A program made the translations under genes and the position numbers. Below, one piece after another: positions 1 through 8,203 of a stretch of DNA of 64,000 nucleotides. Location of the stretch: NCBI GenBank assembly GCA_965230375.1, contig CBDDKU010000024.1, positions 47,581 through 111,580 on the forward strand, in the 5' to 3' direction. Below the pieces are notes generated by a model. That model saw nothing but the letters and a program-made list of their open reading frames with translations. It did not search any database and had not been told where the DNA came from. Position 1 is the first letter of the stretch; every line of letters begins with the position of its first letter. This stretch comes from CBDDKU01 sp965230375 (GTDB taxonomy: Bacteria > Bacteroidota > Bacteroidia > Flavobacteriales_D > Cryomorphaceae).

Positions 1-2
1 AG

Positions 3-728
3 GAGAAGAGTAACCGAATCGTAGAAGTGCTCATTTCTTCGGTAAAGCCATTCCAACTCATGATGGGGAAAATCGTGGGGATTGCACTCGTTGGCCTTAC
101 GCAGTTTTTGCTTTGGGTTATTTTGACTTCGGTCTTGTTTTCTCTTGCTTCTGGGCTCTTGGTGGGTGAGCTTGTCAACCCTGAAACAATGCAGGCTCAA
201 GTACAAATGACAGATGAAGTCGCGACTCAGGCAGCTAATGACCCGATGACACAATCGGCGATGAATGATATCCTGGAGCTAATTTTCTACCGAATTAATT
301 GGCCGCTGATGATTGGCTTGTTTATCTTCTACTTCTTGGGTGGATACCTGCTGTACGCATCTTTGTTTGCGGCCATCGGTGCTGCGGTAGACAATGAAAC
401 AGACACTCAGCAGTTTATGATGCCCATCACCATACCACTGGTTTTTGGGTTCATCGTTTCAGAATTTGCACTTTCCAATCCGGAGGGTTCCGCGGTTTTC
501 TGGTTCTCTCAAATTCCATTGACGTCTCCAATCGTAATGATGGTGCGCGTAGCAATGGGATTCAGCTCTGGAGGAGCTTGGCAACTTATATTGTCGATGT
601 TACTCCTGATCGCGGGATTTGTAGGAGCCGTTTGGTTGGCTGCGAAAATATACCGAGTGGGAATCCTGATGTACGGAAAGAAGATTTCCTACAAAGAGCT
701 GATGAAATGGCTTAAGTATAAGTCCTAG
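3..728 (+). CDS. ABC-2 type transporter permease, C-terminal part (cut by window edge)
   Basis: This is the end of a membrane permease of the ABC-2 (NatB-like) family, which pairs with a cytoplasmic ATPase to export an unknown substrate. The frame is open to the left edge: codons before the GTG at 27 read EKSNRIVEV and run into LISSVKPFQLMMGKI, a hallmark stretch of this family, so the GTG is internal and the true start lies outside the window. Several strongly hydrophobic segments are visible, around residues 20-50, 100-125, 140-155 and 195-220 of the visible part, separated by a polar loop rich in Asp, Gln and Met. The C-terminus is a short basic tail. The gene precedes the exopolyphosphatase gene by 39 bases and may be co-transcribed with it. 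Family assignment is firm; the substrate is unknown. Confidence 0.85.
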   Translation, partial: EKSNRIVEVLISSVKPFQLMMGKIVGIALVGLTQFLLWVILTSVLFSLASGLLVGELVNPETMQAQVQMTDEVATQAANDPMTQSAMNDILELIFYRINWPLMIGLFIFYFLGGYLLYASLFAAIGAAVDNETDTQQFMMPITIPLVFGFIVSEFALSNPEGSAVFWFSQIPLTSPIVMMVRVAMGFSSGGAWQLILSMLLLIAGFVGAVWLAAKIYRVGILMYGKKISYKELMKWLKYKS

Positions 729-767
729 TACATCTGCATATCGTATTTTTAAAGAAAAGTAAGTCAA

Positions 768-1697
768 GTGAAAGTCGGAATAATAGACTTAGGTTCGAAT
801 ACATTTAACCTTCTGATAGCAGAGATAGGGTCTAAAGGAGAATACAAACAGCTCTATCGCTCTAAAGTAGGAGTGAAGCTTGGTGAGGGTAGCTTTGAGA
901 AGAACTACATCACTGAAGCTGCCATGCAAAGAGGTATGATTGCTCTTGAAGCACAGATAGCTGCGATAAAAAACCAGTATTGCGACAGGATTCTAGCCTT
1001 TGCAACCTCGGCAATCAGAAACGCATCAAATGGTGATCAATTCGTAAAGAGAGTGTTTGATACTTTCGGAGTTAAGATAAAAGTGATTGATGGCAATGAA
1101 GAAGCTCATATGATTTTTCAGGGAGTTCAGCTCTCCGATGCTTTGGGCCCGGAAAATGCACTGATAATGGACATTGGTGGGGGGAGTACAGAATTTATCC
1201 TAGCCAATGAAGATGAAATTATTTGGAAACAGAGTTTTGAGCTTGGCGTTACGCGATTGAGAGAGATGTTTACCATTTCTGACCCAATAGCAGAAAAGGA
1301 GATAGAGTTAATTGAAGCGCACTTTGATGAGCAATTGGCTGAACTCAATGAGTTGTTAGACACTGAACATGTTAAAACGCTAGTCGGCTGTTCTGGTTCG
1401 TTTGATACATTCAATGATGTACTCAATGCCAGGAAAGGAATAGACCCTGATGAAAGCCTGTCAACAGTGGAGTTCAAGTTCGATGAGCTTGTTTTACACC
1501 TTCAAGAGCTGATTCGAAGTAGAAGAACTGAGCGATCGTCTATGGCGGGAATGCCCGATTTGCGGATCGACATGATTCCAATTGCAGCCTTACTTACCAA
1601 TTATATCATTAAGCGACACGCATTTAATCACGCCAAATTGTCGAGGTATGCGCTCAAAGAAGGCGTACTTTTTGATGTCTTAAAAGGAAATATATAG
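768..1697 (+). CDS. ppx: Exopolyphosphatase / Ppx-GppA phosphatase
   Basis: A cytoplasmic phosphatase of the Ppx/GppA family, which removes phosphate from polyphosphate or from (p)ppGpp. The start is GTG at 768. The ASKHA-fold phosphate motifs are present: IDLGSNTFNLLI near the N-terminus, MDIGGGSTEFIL near residue 135, and LVGCSGSF near residue 205; an acidic stretch DGNEEA lies where the family keeps its catalytic Glu. At 309 residues this is the short two-lobe form without the C-terminal HD extension of E. coli Ppx (about 510 residues), which is common in Bacteroidota. The next gene, a response regulator, starts three bases after the stop, so the two are almost certainly co-transcribed. 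Polyphosphatase and pppGpp phosphatase activity cannot be told apart from sequence alone. Confidence 0.9.
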   Translation: MKVGIIDLGSNTFNLLIAEIGSKGEYKQLYRSKVGVKLGEGSFEKNYITEAAMQRGMIALEAQIAAIKNQYCDRILAFATSAIRNASNGDQFVKRVFDTFGVKIKVIDGNEEAHMIFQGVQLSDALGPENALIMDIGGGSTEFILANEDEIIWKQSFELGVTRLREMFTISDPIAEKEIELIEAHFDEQLAELNELLDTEHVKTLVGCSGSFDTFNDVLNARKGIDPDESLSTVEFKFDELVLHLQELIRSRRTERSSMAGMPDLRIDMIPIAALLTNYIIKRHAFNHAKLSRYALKEGVLFDVLKGNI

Positions 1698-1700
1698 TCC

Positions 1701-2858
1701 ATGGCAAACATCTTAGTTATCGATGATGAAAGAAGCATTCGAAACACCTTAAAGGAGATTTTAGAATTTGAAAAATTTTCAGTCGATTTGGCTGAAGACG
1801 GGCCATCAGGGCTTAAAATGCTGACAGAAGGGGCGTATGATGTCGTTTTGTGCGATATCAAGATGCCTAAGATGGACGGAATGGAGCTACTCGAAAAGGC
1901 CGTGGAAAAAGGTGTAACGACTCCGATTGTTATGATCTCTGGTCATGGTAATATTGAAACAGCCGTTGAAGCTGTCAAGAAGGGAGCGTATAATTTTATT
2001 GAAAAGCCTTTAGATCTCAACCGCACACTCACAACCTTGAAAAATGCGCTTGACAATTCAAACCTTGTGGCAGAAACAAAGACGCTCAAGAAGAAAATCA
2101 AGCAGATAAAGGGATTTGAGATTATCGGTGAGTCAAAGGCTATCAGCGATATCAAAGAAATGATTGCTAAAGTGGGACCCAGTGATGCACGCGTATTAAT
2201 TACGGGCCCGAATGGTAGTGGAAAGGAACTTGTTGCCAGACAGATTCACGAGTATAGCAATAGAGCAAAGGCGCCATTTATAGAAGTTAATTGTGCTGCA
2301 ATTCCTGCCGAATTGATAGAAAGTGAGTTGTTTGGGCACGAAAAGGGCGCTTTTACTTCGGCTATTAAGCAACGTAAAGGAAAGTTTGAGCAGGCAATAG
2401 GTGGCACTCTCTTTCTCGATGAAATAGGTGATATGAGTGCATCAGCTCAGGCGAAAGTACTCCGAGCTCTTCAAGAGAGTAAAATTACACGAGTAGGAGG
2501 CGATAAAGAGATTTCGGTTGATGTAAGGATTCTAGCGGCTACGAATAAAGATCTTCGTTCTGAGATCGAGAGCGGTAATTTCCGTGAAGATTTGTATCAC
2601 AGGCTTAGCGTGATATTAATTGAGGTCCCGTCGTTAAATGACAGGAGAGGTGATGTTTCTATTCTCGCGAATCATTTCTTATCAATTCTCTGTGCTGATC
2701 AAGGCATTTCGGTGAAATCATTTGATGAGGGAGCAATTGAAGCACTTACGGCATATGATTGGACGGGAAATATCCGAGAACTTCGGAATATCGTAGAGCG
2801 TCTTATCATTTTGGGTGGCGAGACCATAACCAAAAAGGATGTGGAAGACTTCACCTGA
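1701..2858 (+). CDS. Sigma-54-dependent response regulator without DNA-binding domain
   Basis: An NtrC-type response regulator that activates sigma-54 RNA polymerase. The receiver domain (residues 1-120) has acidic pair Asp8/Asp9, phospho-acceptor Asp52 and Lys102. The AAA+ domain follows a linker: Walker A GPNGSGKE at 169-176, the sigma-54 contact loop GAFTSA at 216-221, Walker B in GTLFLDEIGDM near 236-246, and the ENIRELRN-type sensor II helix as NIRELRN near 360. The protein ends at 385 with TITKKDVEDFT, just where NtrC proteins continue into a Fis-type helix-turn-helix, so that domain is absent. The ATG start lies 3 bases after the ppx-like gene, and a strong terminator follows. It probably works from solution or through a partner; no cognate kinase gene is in the window. 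Confidence 0.93.
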   Translation: MANILVIDDERSIRNTLKEILEFEKFSVDLAEDGPSGLKMLTEGAYDVVLCDIKMPKMDGMELLEKAVEKGVTTPIVMISGHGNIETAVEAVKKGAYNFIEKPLDLNRTLTTLKNALDNSNLVAETKTLKKKIKQIKGFEIIGESKAISDIKEMIAKVGPSDARVLITGPNGSGKELVARQIHEYSNRAKAPFIEVNCAAIPAELIESELFGHEKGAFTSAIKQRKGKFEQAIGGTLFLDEIGDMSASAQAKVLRALQESKITRVGGDKEISVDVRILAATNKDLRSEIESGNFREDLYHRLSVILIEVPSLNDRRGDVSILANHFLSILCADQGISVKSFDEGAIEALTAYDWTGNIRELRNIVERLIILGGETITKKDVEDFT

Positions 2859-2881
2859 TTTGTTTGTTTCTATAAAAGTTT

Positions 2882-2906
2882 AAGCGCTCGAAGAGCGCTT
2901 TTTTTG
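2882..2906 (+). terminator. Rho-independent terminator after the ppx/response-regulator unit
   Basis: An eight-base perfect stem (AAGCGCTC / GAGCGCTT) with a GAA loop is followed by a T run, 24 bases after the response-regulator stop codon. It is oriented to end plus-strand transcription. Confidence 0.9.
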
Positions 2907-3263
2907 TGTCCTGATATGAAGGACGCGTATTCCAATCTGCGCAGTTCGTTGTAATCTTGTTCTAACTGAACGCGCTACTCATGTTTTGCTTCCGATTATA
3001 ATGTCTCGTCCTTCCAGGACTTTTTCTAACTCTGACTGGATGCTGACGGTTTCACCAAATGCTAAAGTCTTTCGCCCTTTCAAGGCTACATTTAAACTCA
3101 AGCGTAAAGATTGATAACGGGAATGGAAATTTATTCGGTTTCCCTGCTGCGCAGTAATTGTTCTGCTGCGCCCAATGACTCCGAGGCTCGGCTGTGCTCG
3201 AGTAGCTTGTTGCGGCCATCGGCTGGCTGCATTATTAAGCGATAGAAATATTCGGGATGTACA
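2907..3263. other. Intergenic region with a diverged repeat block, no gene seen
   Basis: About 360 bases between convergent transcription units. I see no open frame with coding character. Bases 2998-3103 are a worn, inverted copy of the triple-hairpin repeat block described near 31.1, 34.5 and 37.6 kb. The rest, around 3140-3250, is rich in short CTGCTGCGC-type words and small inverted repeats but has no assignable function. Confidence 0.6.
2998..3103 (-). repeat. Diverged copy of triple-hairpin REP-like block (block A), inverted
   Basis: Read on the minus strand this stretch keeps the order seen in the three better copies: a CCTTGAAAGGGCGAAAG-like hairpin, a GGTGAAACCG hairpin remnant, then a GTCCTGGAAGGACGAGACAT hairpin. 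Both GCCCT/AGGGC stems have compensating or near-compensating changes (for example GTCC/GGAC replaces GCCC/GGGC), which suggests the hairpins rather than the primary sequence are maintained. Confidence 0.6.
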
Positions 3264-3296
3264 AATAAAAAACCCCCAGCCGAAAGGCTGGGGGTT
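3264..3296 (-). terminator. Terminator of the cohesin-protein operon
   Basis: An eleven-base perfect stem (AACCCCCAGCC / GGCTGGGGGTT on the plus strand) with a GAAA-type loop. On the minus strand it is followed by a run of T residues. It sits 24 bases beyond the stop codon of the large secreted protein and ends that minus-strand operon. Confidence 0.93.
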
Positions 3297-3319
3297 TGAG
3301 AGAATTAATCTCTTAGTGA

Positions 3320-6300
3320 TTACTTAGCAATCATGAACTTATCAACGATCACTTCGTTTTCAGTTGTCATACGGTAGATGTAAACTCCGTTAGGAAGGTT
3401 ATTTCCATTGAAGTCTAATCTGTACTCAACACCTGCTTCAGCCTCTTGGTTGAAGAGTGCTTCTACCATTCTACCATTCATGTCGTAAACTTCAACAAGA
3501 GTTCTTCCAGTTTCAGCAGTAACGAATACTACTTGAGAAGGACCATTTGTTGGGTTCGGGAATGATGTCAATTGGTTCTGAGAGTCTACAGAAAGTAGAT
3601 CTTCAACTCCTTCACCACCGTCACCGTCTTCTTCACAGTTGTGAAGTGCAACGATACCGTCAACATCAAATCCATCAGATGAAGTAGATAGGTCGTTGTC
3701 GTTGGTTACTCTCACGTACATAACGTACTCGTAGTCTCCAGCGTCGCTGATGTCTACAAAAGGGTCACCTTTACAAACTGTACCTGCAGTTGCCCAGTTC
3801 ACACCATCCATAGATACTTCTACAGTAGCATACTCAGGGTAAGATGCACATCCAGGGTTGTTGTAAGATGTTTCAACCACTTCGATGTCATCACCTTCTC
3901 CGTTAGGAACTGATCCGTCGAAAGAAACTGTGATAGATCCACCGTAACCAAGCGTTGTAAATACAAGCGCATCGATTCCTTCTGGTGCACCAAGTGCGTT
4001 GTTAGGATCTGCACGCTCAGCCAACAATGGTGAGTTGTCTAACTGCGTTCCTTCAACGTACTCTTCAGTAGCTACAGCGTAGCACTCACCTTCTGGTACA
4101 ATGATTGGCTCGTCATCACCACATCCAGCGGCCATATCACCATTCCACAGTGTAAATGGAGATCCATCTAGCATAGCTGTGTAAGTGTTAGCTACTGAAG
4201 CATCAGCGATGTTGTACTCAACGAATTCAGTAGTTGTTGCATTAGCACCAACAATACCAGTTGAATTGTTTGCACGTGCTGCACCGTTCACACCATCAAT
4301 GATGTTTCCGATGAAGTTGTTACCACCACCAGTGATTTCGTAAAGCTCACCTGCCGTACGTACTGACAAGTAAAGTCCACCATCCTGGATAGAAAGGTCA
4401 CCACCGCTTACTGGTGCATCGGCAAAGAACGTTGTTTGTCCTGTACCAAGGTCAACCGTGTAAATTGCATCTGGTCCACCTGAACCTACGTAAAGTAGTC
4501 CATCAGCAGAATTGTATACAACTGCTACGAGTCCACTTGGAGCGTCGATCAAAGGAAGATCTCCTAGGAACATTCCAAGTGTTGGGTCGTAAGCTCTAAC
4601 GAAGTTACCGTTTACGTTTACAAGGTATACGATGTCATCTTCAGCATTGTATCCGATGTGTGCTTCGAAGTCAACGTTAGTCAAGAAGCTCAATACGGCA
4701 TCATCACCGCTGTACATTACGCTGTATAGGTCAGAACCTGATACACCGCTTTGTCCACCGTGCTGTACGTAGAATGTAGAGAATGCATCACAGTCGCCTT
4801 CGTTCTCATCAGAGAATGTGTTACAACCTGAAGCCATATCACCGTTGTTGTGATCGAATGCTTCTCCATCCAACATCAAGGCATACGTGTCACCAGGGTT
4901 CGAACCATCTGTGTTGCGAACTTCAAGGTTAGCGTTTCCGTTGTGTGATGTAAGAAGTCTTCCATCTTGAGTCAAGGCCATACCTGTTACCAAGTTTGAT
5001 AGAGATCCGATTAGGACATCATCCCAAACTCCGTCAGGATATACTTCGTAAAGACCGTTTCCTTGACGTGTAGCCAGGTAAAGCATTCCACTGTCGTCGA
5101 ACGCGATGTCACCACCGTTTACTGGTGCGTAAGCATCGTATACAGTCACGTTATTAGTCAACACATCTACAGAGTAGATCATGTCTTGTGTAGCAGAACC
5201 GATCAATAGGGCTCCGTCAGGACTAAATACCGCTGTAGTAACAGATGGTACGTCTTCGCTCAAGTACATTACTTCACTCACTTCTACTGGAGAAACGTGT
5301 GGGTTTACTTTTACGTAAGATGCATCAACGTTGCTTATTACATATACCATGTTGTCAGTTTCGTTGTAGGCGATGTGACCTTGGTAACCGATTGTAGTCA
5401 AGAATGTCAACTCAGCGTTTCCACCAACAAGCTCTACGCCGTAAAGGTCAGTTTCTCCACCGTCGTTGTCGTTCAAGTACATTACCCAGTCTTCACAGTC
5501 TGAAGGAACGATTGGCTCACCAACACATTCACAGTCAGCGTTAATCATGTCGTTTCCAGTCATGTCATCACCGTCGTCACAAGGATCTCCGATGTTTGCT
5601 TCAAGCTCTGGACAGTCGTATACTGGTCCACACTCTTCTCTTACAATCTCAATTGAATTAGAAAGTGCGAAACACCCTTCGATGTCACCAGCATTTGGCA
5701 TATCAGACTCAAGTACTTCACCAACGTTGCTGTTTTCAGCATCGTAGTCTAGCAACCAGATTAGGCAAACTCCAGGGCCTGCGTTATCAAAGTCAATTGC
5801 TTCGATGTCTTCTTGTGAACCAACAGCAAGAATGTTAAGCTCCGTGTCAGTTACAACCCATGCAGTAGAATTTCCTTCAGAAGGAGCTTCAACTACAGCC
5901 AATTCTACGAAGCTAGGCTCCATATCGTCAGCACAGATTGTTTGAGACTCAGATCCATCTCCGTAAGAAATAACTCCTGCTTCAACACTACAATCATCTC
6001 CACAAGAAACAACCCATTCCCATCCACCTTCATAGGTAGATGAAGACTGACAACTAACGCTACCATCAGAAGTAACGACCATGTAAATTGTATTTCCTGT
6101 AGATGTTACATCAATTTCTGATAGATCTTGAGCACCCGATCCAGTTGGGATGTCCAACGTAGAGTAAAGAACTGGGTCTTGGTCTGAAGCACCGTCGTAG
6201 ATCACGATGTCATCGTATCCACCTTCGATGTTTCCGAGGCTGAAAGCAAGATTTACAATTGAACCTTCTTCAACAGAGTAAGTCCAAGATCTGTCTTCAT

Positions 6301-8176
6301 TGTTTCCATAACAGTAGTTTTGAGCAAGTGGCTCATCACAAGATACTTCAAATACATTCTGGATACCTTCACAATTACAGTCTGCTGTTACAACGTCGCC
6401 AAAAGTATTATCGTCGCCATCGTCACAAGCATCACCGATGTTTGCAAGAAGCTCAGTACAGTCGTAAGGCGTACCTGCACACTCACAAAGCTCAGTGATT
6501 ACGTCGTCGTAAGTTGTTTCGTCACCATCATCACAAGCTGAACCGATGTTCGCTTGAAGATCTGGACAGTCGAAGCTTTCGCCACAAGAAACAACCCATT
6601 CCCATCCACCTTCATAAGTAGAAGAAGATTGACAACTCACACTTCCATCAGAAGTCAACGTCATCAAAATGGCATTACCCGTTGAGTTAACATTGATTAC
6701 AGATAGGTCTTGTGCACCTGAACCTGTTGGAATATCCAACGTAGAGTAAAGAACTGGGTCAGCGTCTGAAGCACCGTCGTAAATCACGATGTCATCGTAC
6801 CCACCTTCTAGAAGACCTGAAACAAAGTTCAAATTAAGAACCGTTCCTTCTTCAACTGTGTAAGTCCATGATGAAGACTCGCTATTTCCGTAACAGTAAG
6901 TTGAAGTAAGTGGTTGCTCACAATCAACTTCAAACATTGTAGGTGTACCAACACACTCACAGTTTTCAGTAACAACATCATTGTCAGTTGTTTCATCTCC
7001 GTCATCACAAGCATCACCGATGTTTGCGAGAAGAGCTGTACAGTCGTAAGGAGTACCTACACACTCACAGTTTTCAGTAACTGTATCGTCGTAAGTAGTC
7101 TCGTCACCATCATCACAAGAATCTCCTGGGTTTGCATCCAAATCTGGACACAAGAACTCAGGACATGAAAGACAGTTAACTGTAGTCACAACACAATTTG
7201 AAGCTGTACCACATTCGTCATCTGTATTCCAGTGAACGAATAGGTCAGAACCATCTGTGCTGGTCGCAGTAACTGGACTAAATCCAGAAGCGATAACTGG
7301 ACCATCGAACGTTCCTTCGCGTACAGTAATGTATCCACCTGAGCTTACAGTAAACTCGTACTCAAACCCAGACTCAATTCCTGTAATGGCAGAGTACTCT
7401 TCTTCGAAGCTACAAGTTGAGATGTTTTCTGCACCAGAAGTTGGCCCTGCTTCAGTTGCAGCACTTGGGAATTGCGAGTCATTAAGACATTCTACAACGA
7501 TTGGCTCACCTACACACTCACAGTTATCATTAACCATGTCGTTTTCAGTTGAGTCATCTCCGTCGTCACAAGCATCACCAATGTTCAGTCCAAGCTCTGG
7601 ACAGTCAAATACAACTGGCTCTCCGATTGTAACGTTTACACATGGGGCATCTTCCAAAGAAGGAATACCGAAGTGTACGATATTAGACATATCGATACCG
7701 TCCATCTGGTGACAGATTTCAGTTGTACCATCCATGTCTGAAATCACATTGAATGTAATTTCCATAACGTCAAAACCACCTGGCTCCACTGCAGTACCAA
7801 AGATTGCTTTGGATAAAGTAATGTAACCAGTTTCATTATTTACATCACTAGCAAATTGGAAAGGAAGCAAAGCACCAGAAAGATCTGTAAAAGCTTCACC
7901 ATCCACTTCTAGCATTGTCGGATCGAAATTCAACGTTACTGTTACTGCATCAACAAGAACAGCGTTGTCAATGCCCACTACTAGGACAAATGACTCTCCT
8001 TGTTCTAGGGTCACATCGTTGGTTTCGACACCATCAATTGTGTTTACAAAGCTCGAGCCATCCTGGGCTTGGAGTTCGGCAAAGCCGAACCCAAGCATCA
8101 GACAGACGAGTAGTATCCCGTTTCTAAATCGACTGAAGTATGACTTCAATCGCTCTGATTGGTTGTTTTTATTCAT
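3320..8176 (-). CDS. Giant T9SS-secreted protein with cohesin-like domain, CUB and propeller modules
   Basis: A secreted surface protein of about 1618 residues. I start it at ATG 8176, which gives a signal peptide ending LQAQ near residue 38; a TTG at 8200 is an unlikely alternative. In order: a cohesin-like beta-sandwich (about 40-185, with LNFDPTMLEVDG); Cys-rich repeats of the NIGDACDDGD...CECVG type, six in all, four Cys each; an unassigned domain (225-335); two near-identical CUB-like domains (about 414-533 and 613-730); an unassigned domain (730-850); two Cys-bracketed propeller-like modules of ~230 residues, each ending GDMASGC or GDMAAGC (about 894-1122, 1129-1352); a galactose-binding-like module with DIEVVETSYN and GFDVDGIV (1361-1514); and a T9SS type-A tail (SFPNPTNG ... 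FMIAK). The gene lies 27 bases downstream of the dockerin-protein gene. Role: probable cell-surface adhesin or scaffold (inference). Confidence 0.9.
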   Translation of the reverse strand: MNKNNQSERLKSYFSRFRNGILLVCLMLGFGFAELQAQDGSSFVNTIDGVETNDVTLEQGESFVLVVGIDNAVLVDAVTVTLNFDPTMLEVDGEAFTDLSGALLPFQFASDVNNETGYITLSKAIFGTAVEPGGFDVMEITFNVISDMDGTTEICHQMDGIDMSNIVHFGIPSLEDAPCVNVTIGEPVVFDCPELGLNIGDACDDGDDSTENDMVNDNCECVGEPIVVECLNDSQFPSAATEAGPTSGAENISTCSFEEEYSAITGIESGFEYEFTVSSGGYITVREGTFDGPVIASGFSPVTATSTDGSDLFVHWNTDDECGTASNCVVTTVNCLSCPEFLCPDLDANPGDSCDDGDETTYDDTVTENCECVGTPYDCTALLANIGDACDDGDETTDNDVVTENCECVGTPTMFEVDCEQPLTSTYCYGNSESSSWTYTVEEGTVLNLNFVSGLLEGGYDDIVIYDGASDADPVLYSTLDIPTGSGAQDLSVINVNSTGNAILMTLTSDGSVSCQSSSTYEGGWEWVVSCGESFDCPDLQANIGSACDDGDETTYDDVITELCECAGTPYDCTELLANIGDACDDGDDNTFGDVVTADCNCEGIQNVFEVSCDEPLAQNYCYGNNEDRSWTYSVEEGSIVNLAFSLGNIEGGYDDIVIYDGASDQDPVLYSTLDIPTGSGAQDLSEIDVTSTGNTIYMVVTSDGSVSCQSSSTYEGGWEWVVSCGDDCSVEAGVISYGDGSESQTICADDMEPSFVELAVVEAPSEGNSTAWVVTDTELNILAVGSQEDIEAIDFDNAGPGVCLIWLLDYDAENSNVGEVLESDMPNAGDIEGCFALSNSIEIVREECGPVYDCPELEANIGDPCDDGDDMTGNDMINADCECVGEPIVPSDCEDWVMYLNDNDGGETDLYGVELVGGNAELTFLTTIGYQGHIAYNETDNMVYVISNVDASYVKVNPHVSPVEVSEVMYLSEDVPSVTTAVFSPDGALLIGSATQDMIYSVDVLTNNVTVYDAYAPVNGGDIAFDDSGMLYLATRQGNGLYEVYPDGVWDDVLIGSLSNLVTGMALTQDGRLLTSHNGNANLEVRNTDGSNPGDTYALMLDGEAFDHNNGDMASGCNTFSDENEGDCDAFSTFYVQHGGQSGVSGSDLYSVMYSGDDAVLSFLTNVDFEAHIGYNAEDDIVYLVNVNGNFVRAYDPTLGMFLGDLPLIDAPSGLVAVVYNSADGLLYVGSGGPDAIYTVDLGTGQTTFFADAPVSGGDLSIQDGGLYLSVRTAGELYEITGGGNNFIGNIIDGVNGAARANNSTGIVGANATTTEFVEYNIADASVANTYTAMLDGSPFTLWNGDMAAGCGDDEPIIVPEGECYAVATEEYVEGTQLDNSPLLAERADPNNALGAPEGIDALVFTTLGYGGSITVSFDGSVPNGEGDDIEVVETSYNNPGCASYPEYATVEVSMDGVNWATAGTVCKGDPFVDISDAGDYEYVMYVRVTNDNDLSTSSDGFDVDGIVALHNCEEDGDGGEGVEDLLSVDSQNQLTSFPNPTNGPSQVVFVTAETGRTLVEVYDMNGRMVEALFNQEAEAGVEYRLDFNGNNLPNGVYIYRMTTENEVIVDKFMIAK

Positions 8177-8203
8177 TTCTATAGATTTTATTCGTTTCAA
8201 GCA

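Noticed and set aside
6420..7610. Regularly spaced, similar DNA segments that could suggest a CRISPR-like array
   Set aside because: They encode the Cys-rich NIGDACDDGD repeats and CUB-like domains in frame within the large T9SS protein; spacing and sequence follow the protein, and there are no unique spacers.
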